In this document: positions 16,084 to 26,800 of the stretch, piece by piece
Position numbering within the stretch: position 1 is the first letter of the stretch
Layout of the letters: the number at the start of each line of letters is the position of its first letter
NCBI RefSeq assembly: GCF_002072185.1
Contig: NZ_MVIW01000027.1
Location: 1 to 40,232 of the forward strand
Source of the DNA: Actinomyces denticolens
Lineage (GTDB): Bacteria > Actinomycetota > Actinomycetes > Actinomycetales > Actinomycetaceae
Direction of reading: 5' to 3'
DNA: 40,232 nt
Notes under the pieces: model-generated
Databases searched by the model: none
What the model saw: only the letters and a program-made list of their open reading frames with translations
Told to the model about the DNA's origin: nothing
Translations under genes and position numbers: made by a program

Positions 16084-17259
16084 TCACAGCCTATCCGTTT
16101 TGCTCCTCCGCGGCATGTCTCGCGTGGGATCAGTCACGGATGGCATGTAGGGGGCGACGACGATCTGGGCGCGCTGCAGCTCCTTGACGTCGCCGTAGCC
16201 GGTGGTGGCCAGGGTGCGCCGCAGGGCGCCCATGATGTTGAGGGTGCCGTCGGCGCGGTCCGAGGGGCCGTTGAGGATCTCCTCGAGGGTTCCCACGGTG
16301 CCCACATGCGTGCGGTAGCCCCGCGGCAGCCGGGCGTGGTAGGCCTCCGAGCCCCAGTGGTAGCCGCCGCCCGGCGCCTCGGCCGCCCGGGCGAGTGCCG
16401 CGCCGAGCATGACGGCGTCGGCCCCGCAGGCGATGGCCTTGACGACGTCGCCGGAGTTGCCGACCCCGCCATCGGCGATGACGTGGACGTATCGCCCTCC
16501 GGACTCGTCCATGTAATCGCGCCTGGCGGCGGCGACGTCGGCGACGGCTGTGGCCATGGGCATGTGGAGGCCGAGGACCTGGCGGATGGAGGAGGACGCT
16601 CCGCCTCCCTGGCCGACGAGCACACCGGCGGCCCCGGTTCGCATGAGGTGGAGGGCCGCCGTGTAGGTGGTGACCCCGCCGACGACGACGGGCACGTCGA
16701 GCTCGTAGATGAAGCGCTTGAGGTTGAGCGGCTCCTTGGCACCGGAGACGTGCTCGGCCGAGACGGTGGAACCACGGATGATCAACAGGTCCACGCCCGC
16801 CTCGATGGCGGCGCGCCAGTGCTCGAGGGCGTGATTGGGGCTGAGCCTGCCCGCGACGACGGCCCCGGAGGCCCGCAGCGCCGAGACCCGCTCGGCGATG
16901 AGGGCGTGATCCACGCGCCGCGAGTAGACGTCCTGCAGGACGCGCGTGGCCTCCTCGGGAGCGGCGGAGCGGATGCGCGCGTAGGCGTCAGCCGGGTCCT
17001 CGTAGCGGGTCCACAGTCCCTCCAGGTCGAGGGTGCCGATGCCTCCCAGGCTGCCGACGGCGATCGCCGTCCGCGGCCCCATCGCGGAGTCCATGGGAGC
17101 GGCCATGACGGGCAGGTCGACGTGGTAGGCGTCCAGCTGCCAACCGACGCGCACATCGCGGACGTCCCGGGTGCGCCGGGAGGGGACGAGGGCGATGTCC
17201 TCGAAGGAGTAGGCCTGGTGGGCGCGCTTGGAGCGCCCGATCTCGATCTCACCGCTCAT
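16084..17259 (-). CDS. guaB3: GuaB3 family IMP dehydrogenase-related protein
   Basis: GuaB3 proteins are actinobacterial relatives of IMP dehydrogenase. This one has 391 residues, lacks the CBS-domain pair, and carries the TIM-barrel parts of the family: VMAAPMDSAMGPRTAIAV (residues about 51-68), a flavin/phosphate-binding region with GVLVGQGGGASSS, and VIADGGVGNSGDVVKAIACGADAVMLG. At the position of the IMPDH catalytic Cys loop it has GQGGGASSSIRQ and no Cys. Family members have been linked to guanine-nucleotide metabolism, but whether they convert IMP to XMP, act as a GMP reductase or do something else is uncertain here. The true guaB is less than 1 kb away. The divergent neighbour is an exonuclease gene. 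Confidence 0.88.
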   Translation of the reverse strand: MSGEIEIGRSKRAHQAYSFEDIALVPSRRTRDVRDVRVGWQLDAYHVDLPVMAAPMDSAMGPRTAIAVGSLGGIGTLDLEGLWTRYEDPADAYARIRSAAPEEATRVLQDVYSRRVDHALIAERVSALRASGAVVAGRLSPNHALEHWRAAIEAGVDLLIIRGSTVSAEHVSGAKEPLNLKRFIYELDVPVVVGGVTTYTAALHLMRTGAAGVLVGQGGGASSSIRQVLGLHMPMATAVADVAAARRDYMDESGGRYVHVIADGGVGNSGDVVKAIACGADAVMLGAALARAAEAPGGGYHWGSEAYHARLPRGYRTHVGTVGTLEEILNGPSDRADGTLNIMGALRRTLATTGYGDVKELQRAQIVVAPYMPSVTDPTRDMPRRSKTDRL

Positions 17260-17343
17260 GGGCCGATCCTAGGCCGGGTCACCCCCTCCCGCCGTGAGCG
17301 GTGCGCCCGGATGGTTGTCAGGGGGTGATGGCATCCTGGGGCC

Positions 17344-18090
17344 ATGAGCGTTGAACCTGCCGCATGGGCCTCCGGGCCGCTCCTCGGATTCGACACCGAG
17401 ACCACGGGCGTCGATCCCACCCGCGAGCGACTGGTCACCGCCGCCCTGGTCTCCCGCGGCCCGCGCGAGGCCGGCGGCGGGCGCGCCCAGTCGGTCACCA
17501 CGTGGCTCGCCGATCCCGGCGTGGAGATCCCCCGGGCGGCCACCGCCGTCCATGGGATCACCACCGAGCACGCGCGGGCGCAGGGGCGCGCTATCGAGGA
17601 GGTCCTCACCGAGGTCTCCGACACCCTCGTGTCCGCCATGGCCGCGGGCACGCCCGTGGTCGCGTTCAACGCCTCCTACGACCTGACCCTCCTGGAGGCG
17701 GAGCTCGCCCGGCACGGGCTGGCCACCATGCGCGAGCGCCTGGGCCGTGAGCTGGGGCCTATCCTCGATCCGCTGGTCATCGACCGGGCGGTGGACCGCT
17801 TCCGCAGGGGAAAGCGGCGCCTGGGGGACATGGCCGCCGTCTACCGCGTCCCGCTGGACGAGGCGCTGCACACGGCGGAGGTGGACGTCATCGCCACGCT
17901 CGACCTCCTCGAGGCGATCCTCGCCGCCCACCCCGCGGTGGCCGCCACGCCCGCAGAGGAGCTGGTGGCCGTGCAGGCGCGCTACCACCGGCAGTGGGCG
18001 GAGTCCTTCAACGAGTGGCTCGCGAGGAAGAACCCGGGCCGTCCAGGGGCGCAGGCGGCCTGGCCGCTGCCGGACTCCGCGCCGGCGTGA
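17344..18090 (+). CDS. DEDDh 3'-5' exonuclease (DnaQ/epsilon-like)
   Basis: This 248-residue exonuclease of the DnaQ (DNA polymerase III epsilon-like) superfamily removes nucleotides from DNA 3' ends. The Exo I motif is in FDTETTGVD (residues about 16-24), Exo II around VVAFNASYDLTLL (about 104-116), and Exo III with the final acidic residue in HTAEVDVIATLDLL (about 178-191); these give the D-E-D-D plus His set. The HGITTEHA segment is also typical. It is probably a stand-alone proofreading or repair enzyme, since no polymerase gene is near. It is divergent from guaB3 and convergent with guaB across a 44-bp gap that contains a hairpin. Confidence 0.85.
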   Translation: MSVEPAAWASGPLLGFDTETTGVDPTRERLVTAALVSRGPREAGGGRAQSVTTWLADPGVEIPRAATAVHGITTEHARAQGRAIEEVLTEVSDTLVSAMAAGTPVVAFNASYDLTLLEAELARHGLATMRERLGRELGPILDPLVIDRAVDRFRRGKRRLGDMAAVYRVPLDEALHTAEVDVIATLDLLEAILAAHPAVAATPAEELVAVQARYHRQWAESFNEWLARKNPGRPGAQAAWPLPDSAPA

Positions 18091-18093
18091 GCA

Positions 18094-18121
18094 GGGCCCC
18101 CGGCGCGGTCGGCCGGGGCCC
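18094..18121. terminator. Bidirectional hairpin between exonuclease gene and guaB
   Basis: GGGCCCC (18094-18100) pairs with GGGGCCC (18115-18121), extended by GGC/GCC inside a one-base bulge. It occupies most of the 44-bp gap between two convergent genes and may stop transcripts from both sides. Confidence 0.5.
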
Positions 18122-18134
18122 GCCCGCCGCTCGC

Positions 18135-19817
<1,683 letters not shown>

Positions 19818-20114
19818 TCACTTCGTGACGACCGCGAGGACGTCGCGGGCGGAGAGGATGAGGTACTCCTCGCCGTCGTACTTGACCTCGGTGCCTCCGT
19901 ACTTGGAGTAGATGACCAGGTCGCCCTCGGCGACGTCGACCGGAACGCGGTTGCCGTTGTCGTCGACGCGGCCGGGGCCCACGGCCATGACCTTGCCCTC
20001 CTGCGGCTTCTCCTGCGCGGTGCCCGGCAGGACGATGCCGGAGGCGGTGACCTGCTCGGCCTCGACCGTCTGGACGACGATCCGGTCCTCGAGCGGCTTG
20101 ATGGAGATCGACAT
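19818..20114 (-). CDS. groES: Co-chaperonin GroES
   Basis: GroES caps the GroEL folding chamber. The 98-residue protein is full length, with the N-terminal [10 protein letters not shown] segment, the mobile loop that contacts GroEL (about residues 18-36, [12 protein letters not shown]), [20 protein letters not shown], and the C-terminal [13 protein letters not shown]. The ATG at 20114 has GGGAGG 7-8 bases upstream. Its leader is about 130 bases and contains a small CGGGGCC-GGT-GGCCCCG hairpin at 20222-20238. It is controlled by a CIRCE element over its promoter. No groEL follows it, unlike the common groESL operon; guaB is the next gene instead. Confidence 0.96.
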   Translation of the reverse strand: MSISIKPLEDRIVVQTVEAEQVTASGIVLPGTAQEKPQEGKVMAVGPGRVDDNGNRVPVDVAEGDLVIYSKYGGTEVKYDGEEYLILSARDVLAVVTK

Positions 20115-20249
20115 TGCGGACCTCCCCTTCTCGCTAGTGGGTGTGATGACGTTGTCTGCCGCGCTCGATGCGCGCTGTGCCGCCGTCGCGGGGGCCGGCA
20201 AGCGCTCCTGAGTGCGAGCCGCGGGGCCGGTGGCCCCGTGCCGAGACCG

Positions 20250-20279
20250 AATCTACGTCCGCGATTAGCACTCAGTCAA
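20250..20279 (-). promoter_or_regulatory. groES promoter
   Basis: On the minus strand TTGACT (20274-20279) and TAGATT (20250-20255) are spaced by 18 bases, a good vegetative-type promoter. The CIRCE element covers the -35 and spacer. Confidence 0.6.
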
Positions 20280-20291
20280 CGCGAGTGCCAA
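20265..20291. promoter_or_regulatory. CIRCE element (HrcA operator) upstream of groES
   Basis: TTAGCACTC (20265-20273), a 9-base spacer and GAGTGCCAA (20283-20291) match the CIRCE consensus TTAGCACTC-N9-GAGTGCTAA with one mismatch. CIRCE is bound by the heat-shock repressor HrcA, so groES should be induced by heat or by chaperonin titration. No hrcA gene is in the window. Confidence 0.93.
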
Positions 20292-20331
20292 GCGGTCGGG
20301 GGACTTTCGCCGACGGCGTGGCCGGTGCGGC

Positions 20332-21117
20332 TCAGCGGTGCTCGCGGGTCCAGGCGACGGCGTCATCGACGCTCGTCTCGCGGGGCCCGAGTATCGGCTC
20401 GCGACCGGTGGCGGCGTCCCAGGCGGCCTTGGGCAGCGCCAAACCCTCCCTGACCAGCGATTTGGCGTAGGTTCCCCGATCGGCGTGGGCCCGGGTGTCC
20501 CCCACGCCCTCGGCGTCGATGCCGGCAGCGCGGCACAGGGCGACGGCCCGGGGCACGTGGTAGTCCTGGGAGACCATGAGCGCGCGGTCGACCCCGAAGA
20601 CCCTCTTGGCGCGGACGCAGGTGGCGTGGGTGTCGAAGCCGGCGTAGTCCAGGGCGATCGCCTCGGCGGGGATGCCGTCGCGCTCCACGAGGTGGCGCCG
20701 CATGGCCTCCGGCTCGTTGTAGTGGGCGTCCCCGTTGTCGCCGGAGACGAGGATCGCCTCGACCCTCCCGGCCCGGTAGAGCTCCGCGGCGGCGTCGAGG
20801 CGGTGGGCGAGCCAGGGGGACGGGGCGCCGGAGGGGTAGACCTGGGCGCCGAGAACGATCGCGACCGGCGCCGAGGGAGTCCCGCCGTCACCGGGGTCGT
20901 GCAGCCGTCCCGCACTGGCGCCGACCACCCATGCCGCGGGCGAGACGAGCAGGACGACGGCGAGCCCGAGGCATCCGAGGATGACGCGGCGCCGTCTCCG
21001 GGGGCGGGAGGAGCGGGGGGCGAGGGGCTCGCCGCCCGGGCTCCCCGCGCCGTCAGCGCCACCCGCGCCGCTCATACCACTCGTGCCGTCCGCGCCGTCG
21101 TGTCGGGGATCAGTCAT
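20332..21117 (-). CDS. SanA/YdcF-like DUF218 membrane-anchored protein
   Basis: This 261-residue protein belongs to the DUF218 (YdcF/SanA) family. It has a Gly/Ala-rich cytoplasmic N-terminus, an RRRRR stretch, one membrane anchor (about 45-68), and an extracytoplasmic domain with VAIVLGAQVYPSG, HRLDAAAELYRAG, ILVSGDNG, NEPEAMRRHLVERDGIP, DYAGFDTHATCVRAK and SQDYHVPRAVALCRAAGI. The C-terminal region is like SanA, which in enterobacteria supports envelope barrier function and vancomycin exclusion; the biochemical activity is not known. A GAGGAG site precedes the ATG. It is divergent from the methyltransferase gene. Confidence 0.85.
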   Translation of the reverse strand: MTDPRHDGADGTSGMSGAGGADGAGSPGGEPLAPRSSRPRRRRRVILGCLGLAVVLLVSPAAWVVGASAGRLHDPGDGGTPSAPVAIVLGAQVYPSGAPSPWLAHRLDAAAELYRAGRVEAILVSGDNGDAHYNEPEAMRRHLVERDGIPAEAIALDYAGFDTHATCVRAKRVFGVDRALMVSQDYHVPRAVALCRAAGIDAEGVGDTRAHADRGTYAKSLVREGLALPKAAWDAATGREPILGPRETSVDDAVAWTREHR

Positions 21118-21206
21118 GGTTCTCTCCTCATCGGTCCTGCCGTGGCACGCGGCCCACCTTAGGGCCGGCTGATCGGGATGGCGACGGGGAGCGCTGAGCG
21201 CATGCC

Positions 21207-22583
21207 ATGATCGGGGGGATGACTGACTCCCAGCGCGACGTCGCCCCGACTGAGCCCGCCCCGCCCGAGCCCGCCGGGCCCTCCGACCCCGCGGCGCTGG
21301 CCCTCATGCCCCTGCTCACCCCGGAGGGCTGGGCACTGCTCGGCTCGCTGCCCCCATACGACGAGGCCGAGGCGCTCCGTCTCGCCGAGTCCCTGCGCGA
21401 GGAGGGCCACTCCCCCGAGCTCGTCGCGGCGGCGCTGTCCCAGCAGCGCCTGCGGGCTCGGGCGGAGGCCAAGTTCGGCCCCTTCGCCGCCGCCATGCTC
21501 TTCACCCCCGACGGGCTGGAGCAGGCCACGCGCCTAGCCGTCGCCGCCAGGCACGCCGCCCGCTACGCGGCGGCCGGAGTGGACCGGGTCGCGGACCTCG
21601 GATGCGGCATCGGCGGGGACGCCATGGCCCTGGCGGGACTGGGGCTCGATGTGCTCGCCGTCGAGCGCGACGAGGCGACGGCGGCGCTCGCCACGGTCAA
21701 CCTCATGCCCTTCGACCGGGCGCGGGTGCGCTGCGCCGACGCCCTGGGGATCGATCTCGGGGCCGAGGGCGTCGACGCCGTCTTCGCCGATCCCGCCCGG
21801 CGCGCCGGCGGGCGCCGCGTCAAGGACCCCGAGCAGTGGTCCCCCGCGCTGTCCGAGCTGCTGGCGCTGCGCCAGGCGGTGCCCGCTCTCGGGCTCAAGG
21901 TGGCGCCGGGCCTCGAGCACCGCGCGATCCCCGACGACGCCCACGCGCAGTGGGTGAGCGTGGATGGCGCCGTCGTCGAGGCCGGGCTGTGGTTCGGGCC
22001 TCTCGCGCCCGAGGGCCCCGGGCGCTCGGCCCTCTGTCTGCGCACCGGGGACTCCGGAGGGCCCGATGGGGAGGCCGGGGAGGCCGGCGGGGTGAGCGCG
22101 GCAGTGCTGGTCGACGAGAGCGGCGCGGCGCCGTCGTCGGAGCCGGAGCAGGTCGAGCCCATTGGGAGCGCCGACGACCTGGGAGGGCTCATCATCGAGC
22201 CCGATGGCGCCGTCATCAGGGCGGGACTGGTGGCCCGGGTGGCGCGCGACGCGGGGGCCAGGCCCGTGAGCTCGCGCATCGCCTACCTGACTGCCGACGA
22301 GCCGCCGGGCGCGGAGCTGGAGCCCTTCGTGCGCGCGTGGCGGATCGTCGAGGTCCTGCCACTGCATGTGAAGTCCCTCAGGGCGCGGGTGCGCGAGCGG
22401 GGGATCACCCGCCTGGAGATCCATGAGCGCGGCGTGGACGTGTCCCCCGATCAGCTCAGGGCGGCGCTGCGCCTGCGCGGGGGCGGGGCGGGAGGCGGCG
22501 AGACCTGGTTGCTCACCCGCATCGGCCCCCGGATCGGCAAGGGGGCCAAAGGCGCAGTCCTCGTCGTCACTCCAATCCAATAA
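21207..22583 (+). CDS. Class I SAM-dependent methyltransferase with THUMP-like domain
   Basis: This is a predicted RNA or small-molecule methyltransferase of 458 residues. A helical N-terminal region is followed by a Rossmann-fold SAM-binding domain with motif I VADLGCGIGGDAMALAGLG at about 131-149, the acidic loop VERDEAT, and DAVFADPARRAGGRR; the DPARR motif is typical of this actinobacterial family. The C-terminal part (about 330-458, ending GAVLVVTPI) resembles the THUMP-like domain found with it, which suggests an RNA substrate. A Gly/Ala/Glu-rich low-complexity insert lies at about 285-315. The start is uncertain: the ATG at 21207 lacks a good ribosome site, and one at 21219 has a G-run directly against it. 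The gene is convergent with tsaD, with only 7 bases between the stops, and the 75-bp hairpin repeat begins 13 bases after its stop. Confidence 0.82.
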   Translation: MIGGMTDSQRDVAPTEPAPPEPAGPSDPAALALMPLLTPEGWALLGSLPPYDEAEALRLAESLREEGHSPELVAAALSQQRLRARAEAKFGPFAAAMLFTPDGLEQATRLAVAARHAARYAAAGVDRVADLGCGIGGDAMALAGLGLDVLAVERDEATAALATVNLMPFDRARVRCADALGIDLGAEGVDAVFADPARRAGGRRVKDPEQWSPALSELLALRQAVPALGLKVAPGLEHRAIPDDAHAQWVSVDGAVVEAGLWFGPLAPEGPGRSALCLRTGDSGGPDGEAGEAGGVSAAVLVDESGAAPSSEPEQVEPIGSADDLGGLIIEPDGAVIRAGLVARVARDAGARPVSSRIAYLTADEPPGAELEPFVRAWRIVEVLPLHVKSLRARVRERGITRLEIHERGVDVSPDQLRAALRLRGGGAGGGETWLLTRIGPRIGKGAKGAVLVVTPIQ

Positions 22584-22590
22584 CCGTCAT

Positions 22591-23748
22591 TTATCGCCGA
22601 GACCGGTCGAAGTGGCGATCGAGACCGGTTCTCCGAACCGGTCTCGATCGCCACTTCGACCGGTCTCGGCGGGGGGGGGGCGAGGGGAGGGCGGGGCAGC
22701 GGGCGCGGGCGATGATCGTGCTGAGCGGCATGCCGGAGTCGGGGGCGAAGTCCAGGGGTGAGGACTCGACTCCGGCGCGCATCGCGGCCGCCCCCAGGGC
22801 GGCGATCTGGGCGCCGTTATCCGTGCAGTAGCGCAGCGGCGGGACGCGCAGCGCGATGCCCGCCGCCTCGCAGCGCTCGGCCGCGAGCTCCCGCAGCCGC
22901 GAGTTCGCGGAGAACCCCCCACCGATGACGAGGGTGTCGCAGCCGGTGTCGAGGCAGGCGGCCACCGCCTTGGCGGTGAGCGAGTCGTTGACGGCCTCGG
23001 AGAAGGCCGCGCAGATGTCATCCACGGGCACCTCCCGGCCACCGTCCTCCAAGGACTCCACGTAGCGGGCCACGGCCGTCTTGAGGCCGGAGAAGGAGAA
23101 GTCGTAGCGGTGGCGCTCCCGGTCCTTCGCGGCGGCCAGCCCCCGGGGGAAGCGGATCGCCTCGCGGTCGCCCGCCTGGGAGCGGCGGTCCACATGCGGC
23201 CCGCCGGGGTAGGGCAGGCCGAGGAGGCGGCCGACCTTGTCGAAGGCCTCCCCCGCGGCGTCGTCGAGGGTGCCGCCGAGCTCGACGACGTCGGTGGCGA
23301 TATCGCGAATGCTCAGGATGTTCGAGTGCCCGCCGGAGACGATGAGCCCGATGAAGCGGTCGGGCAGGGGCCCGTCGACGAGCTCGTCGACGGCGAGGTG
23401 CCCGATGACGTGATTGACGCCGTAGATGGGCTTGCCCAGGGATGCCGCCAGGGCCTTGGCGGCGGAGATGCCCACGGTGAGCGAGCCGATGAGGCCGGGA
23501 CCCGCGCACACGGCGATGGCGTCGACCTCCTCCAGACCCACCCCGGCGCGGTCCAGGGCGGCGTCGAGGGTGGGGACGAAGGCCTCCAGGTGGGCGCGGG
23601 AGGCGATCTCGGGGATGATCCCGCCGAAACGGGCGTACTCATCCATGGATGTGGCGGTGACGTCGCCGAGCAGCTCGCGGCCGCGCACGAGGGCCACGCC
23701 GGTCTCGTCGCAGGTGGACTCGATGCCGAGGATAAAGGGGGCGCTCAC
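22591..23748 (-). CDS. tsaD: tRNA N6-adenosine threonylcarbamoyltransferase TsaD, repeat-extended C-terminus
   Basis: TsaD transfers threonylcarbamoyl to A37 of ANN-decoding tRNAs, working with TsaB and TsaE, both encoded in this window. The start GTG at 23748 gives the standard N-terminus (FILGIESTCDETGVAL, residues 5-20). The ASKHA fold carries the metal-binding H113 and H117 in VNHVIGHLAVDE, the phosphate motif LIVSGGHSN, and GGGFSANSRLRE near the end. The conserved protein should stop soon after GMPLSTIIA. Instead the frame continues through a C10 homopolymer (plus-strand G at 22671-22680) and a whole 75-bp hairpin repeat, which encodes the last ~25 residues, rich in Arg and Ser. A one-base change in the homopolymer would shift the frame, but only the tail would change. 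Function is probably intact. Confidence 0.9.
   Translation of the reverse strand: MSAPFILGIESTCDETGVALVRGRELLGDVTATSMDEYARFGGIIPEIASRAHLEAFVPTLDAALDRAGVGLEEVDAIAVCAGPGLIGSLTVGISAAKALAASLGKPIYGVNHVIGHLAVDELVDGPLPDRFIGLIVSGGHSNILSIRDIATDVVELGGTLDDAAGEAFDKVGRLLGLPYPGGPHVDRRSQAGDREAIRFPRGLAAAKDRERHRYDFSFSGLKTAVARYVESLEDGGREVPVDDICAAFSEAVNDSLTAKAVAACLDTGCDTLVIGGGFSANSRLRELAAERCEAAGIALRVPPLRYCTDNGAQIAALGAAAMRAGVESSPLDFAPDSGMPLSTIIARARCPALPSPPPRRDRSKWRSRPVRRTGLDRHFDRSRR
22596..22670. repeat. 75-bp perfect hairpin repeat, copy B
   Basis: Arms of 35 bp (22596-22630 and 22636-22670) are exact reverse complements around the loop CTCCG. Each arm carries two CGAGACCGGT/ACCGGTCTCG units flanking a CGAAGTGGCGAT core. 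The whole element is identical to the reverse complement of copy C at 36867-36941. It overlaps the 3' end of tsaD and lies just after the convergent methyltransferase gene, so it can act as a bidirectional terminator. Confidence 0.97.
22671..22680. repeat. G10 homopolymer at the edge of the hairpin repeat
   Basis: Ten consecutive G bases on the plus strand (C10 in the tsaD sense) abut copy B of the hairpin repeat. It lies within the tsaD reading frame just before the repeat-encoded tail. Such tracts are prone to slippage and to sequencing error. Confidence 0.9.
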
Positions 23749-23817
23749 GGCGCTCAGCCTAGTCCCCTGCCCGGCGGGCGCCCGCACCGGGCCCGCGGCC
23801 GGCGCGACGATGGCGGC

Positions 23818-26800
23818 TCACACCAGCGACCAGCCGCGGGCGCACGTGCGCCGGGTCCAGAAGTCCCGGTAGGGGCCGTCGGCCTCGATCAGGTCGGCAT
23901 GGCGCCCGCGCTGGGCCACCCGCCCGTCCTCGCCGAGCACCACCACCTGATCGGCGGCGGCGATCGTCTCCAGCTTGTGGGCGATGACGATGAGCGTGGA
24001 GGTGCGGCGCAACTCCTCCATGGCCGCCACGATGTGGGCCTCGTTCTCGGCGTCCAGGGCGCTGGTGGCCTCATCCAGCAGGACGATCGGCGCGCGCTTG
24101 AGCAGGGCGCGAGCGATCGAGACGCGCTGGCGCTCCCCGCCGGACAGGGCGCGCCCGCCCTCACCGACGCGGGACTGCCAGCCGTCGGGCAGGCGATCCG
24201 CGATCTCGGTGACGCCGGCGAGCCCCGCCGCCCACCGCAGCTCCTCCGGGCCCGCCTCCGAATCACCGACGCGGATGTTGTCCTCCAGGGTTCCGTCGAA
24301 GAGGTAGACGTCCTGGAAGACCATGCTCAGCTGCTCCATGAGCTGAGCGGTCGGCATGTCGCGGACATCGGTGCCGCCCACGCGCACGACCCCCGAGTCG
24401 GCATCCCAGAAGCGGGCGATGAGGCGGGCGATCGTGGTCTTGCCGGAGCCGGAGGGGCCGACGATCGCGCACATGGAGCGCGAGGGGACCTCCATCGAGA
24501 CGCCGTCGAGGACCAGCGTCCCCTCCCGGTAGCCGAAGGCGACGCCGTCGAGGCGCACGGACCCGGGCTCGGGCAGCGCGGCGCGCCCGCTCGGCTCGTC
24601 CATGACGGGGGCGTCCATGACGGCGTCGAGATGGTTCATCATCTGGCGCCGCTCCTCCAGGCCGAAGGCGGCGCCGGAGACGTCGTCGAGCATGGTGGTG
24701 AAGCGCAGGCACATGCCGATGGTGGCGATCGCGGGGAGGGCCTCCATGGTGCCGTCGACGGCGAAGGAGGCGGTGAGCATGATCATGCCGACCACCACGG
24801 CCTGGGTGACGGCGCCCGTCAGGAGGTTTCCACCGGTCTCCCACCACAGGGCGCGACGGGAGGCGCGAAGGCCGTCGGCGAAGGCCGCCCTCAGCCGCCC
24901 ATAGCGGCCCACCGCGCGGCACGAGCGCAGGGCCCCCTGGCAACGGGCGAGCTCGACGATGCGGGCGGCGAGCTCCCGCTCAGCGGGCTCCGAGATGGCC
25001 TTGCCGCGGTCGAGAAGACGGCGGGCCAGGAGGATGAGCAGCGCCACGGCGGGAGCGCCGACGGTCAGGAACAGCCCCAGGCGCCAGTCCCAGGCCCATG
25101 AGCCGATCCAGATGACGGCGCAGCCGGCGACGGCGGAGGCGATCCTGTAGAGGAAGTGGGCGGCGGACTCGCCCAGGGACAGCATCTCCTGACTGGCGGC
25201 CCGGGACATGGTGCCGGCGGTGTCAGAGTCGAACCAGCGCAGGGGCAGGCGGGCGATCCTGTCGCCGATGGCGTGGTGGACATCGTGCATGAAGCCGAGT
25301 GCTCCCATCATGTTCGCGCGCCTCCCGATGAAGTCGATGACCGTCGACACGACGGCGCAGGCCGCGAGTGCCACCAGCCAACCGCCGAGGGTCAGGCCCC
25401 AGCAGGTCCCGCCGTCGGCCAGGGCCACGGAGCCGGGCAGGAGGGACAGCAGGGCCAGCCCGGAGATGAGTCCGTTGACCGCGCCGAGCGCGAGTCCTCT
25501 CAGCGTCCGCCTCCAGGTGCCCTCGGTCATGAGGCGGCGGTAGTGGGCCAGCAGGGAGCGCCCCTCCCGGCCCGGCCCGGCGTCCGGAGCCGGCTCCGGG
25601 ACCCCGCCCGCGCTGCCCGGCGCGCCCGCATCCGGGGCGGCCCCGGCTCCCGGATCGGCGGGACCGGGATCGGCCGACGCGCCGGGAGTGGGCGGGGGAA
25701 CGGCTGGGGAGGCGCCGCCGTCGGCCGGGTGCCCGGACTGGCGCAGCAGGGCCCGGTAGTGGGGTTCATCCAGCAGCTCGGCGTGGGAGGCGGCCGCGAC
25801 GAGGCGCCCCCGCTCCATGACGGCGATGCGGTCGGCGCCGCGCACGACGGCGGGCCGGTGGGCGATCACCAGGACGGTGCGGTCCCGCACCAGCTCGCTC
25901 AGCGCCTCCTGGATCTGCGCCTCGGATTCCGGGTCGGCCATGGCGGTGGCCTCGTCCATGAGCAGGACGGGGGTGTCCAGCAGCAGGGCGCGGGCGATGG
26001 CGATGCGCTGCTCCTGGCCGCCGGACAGGGCGGCCTCCTGGCCCAGGACGGTGTCGTAGCCGCGAGGCAGGGCCATGATCTCCTCGTCGATGCGGGCGGC
26101 GCGGGCGGCGCGGGCGGCGGCGCGCACCTGGGCGTCGGTGGCGTCCGGGCGGCCCAGCGCGATGTTCTCGCGCACGGTGGTCCCCAGCAGCTGGGCGTCC
26201 TGGAGGACGAAGGAGACGGTGGAGTAGAGGGTCTCCTCGTCCATGTCCCTCAGGTCCACCCCGCCGATGCGCACGCCTCCGGTATCCGGGTCGGCGAAGC
26301 GGGCGATGAGGGTGGCCAGCGTCGACTTGCCGGAGCCCGACGGCCCCAGCAGGGCGGTGACCGTGCCGGGCTCCAGAGTGAGGCTGACATCGTCGAGGGC
26401 GAGGTTGTCCCCGTAGGAGAAGGACACGTGCTCGATCTCGACGCGGGCCCCCGCGGGCCGCGTCGGGGTCTCGGGCGAGGGGAGGACTGGGGTGTCGAGC
26501 ACCTCGCACAGTCGCAGCGCTGCGGCGCCGGCCATCTGGTAGGACCAGCTGACGGAGACCACGGTGATGAGCGCGGCGGGCAGCACGAGGGCGATGAGCG
26601 TGGCGGCCAGCACCTGCGGCAGGGTGACCGCGCCGGCGTGGATGAGCAGGGCGCCGCCGCCCAGGTCGACCAGGAGGACCACCGGTATGGAGACCCAGGC
26701 GAAGGACAGGCAGCTGACCGTCATGAGCGACATGGCCCAGTCGTGGTAGAAGCGGGAGAATCCGTCGGCGGCGGCCAGGTAGGCACCATGGGCCCGCCCG

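Noticed and set aside
22671-22680. Classical phase-variation switch of TsaD activity by the C10 tract
   Set aside because: The tract lies after the conserved protein, so slippage would only change the tail; an on/off switch is not supported.
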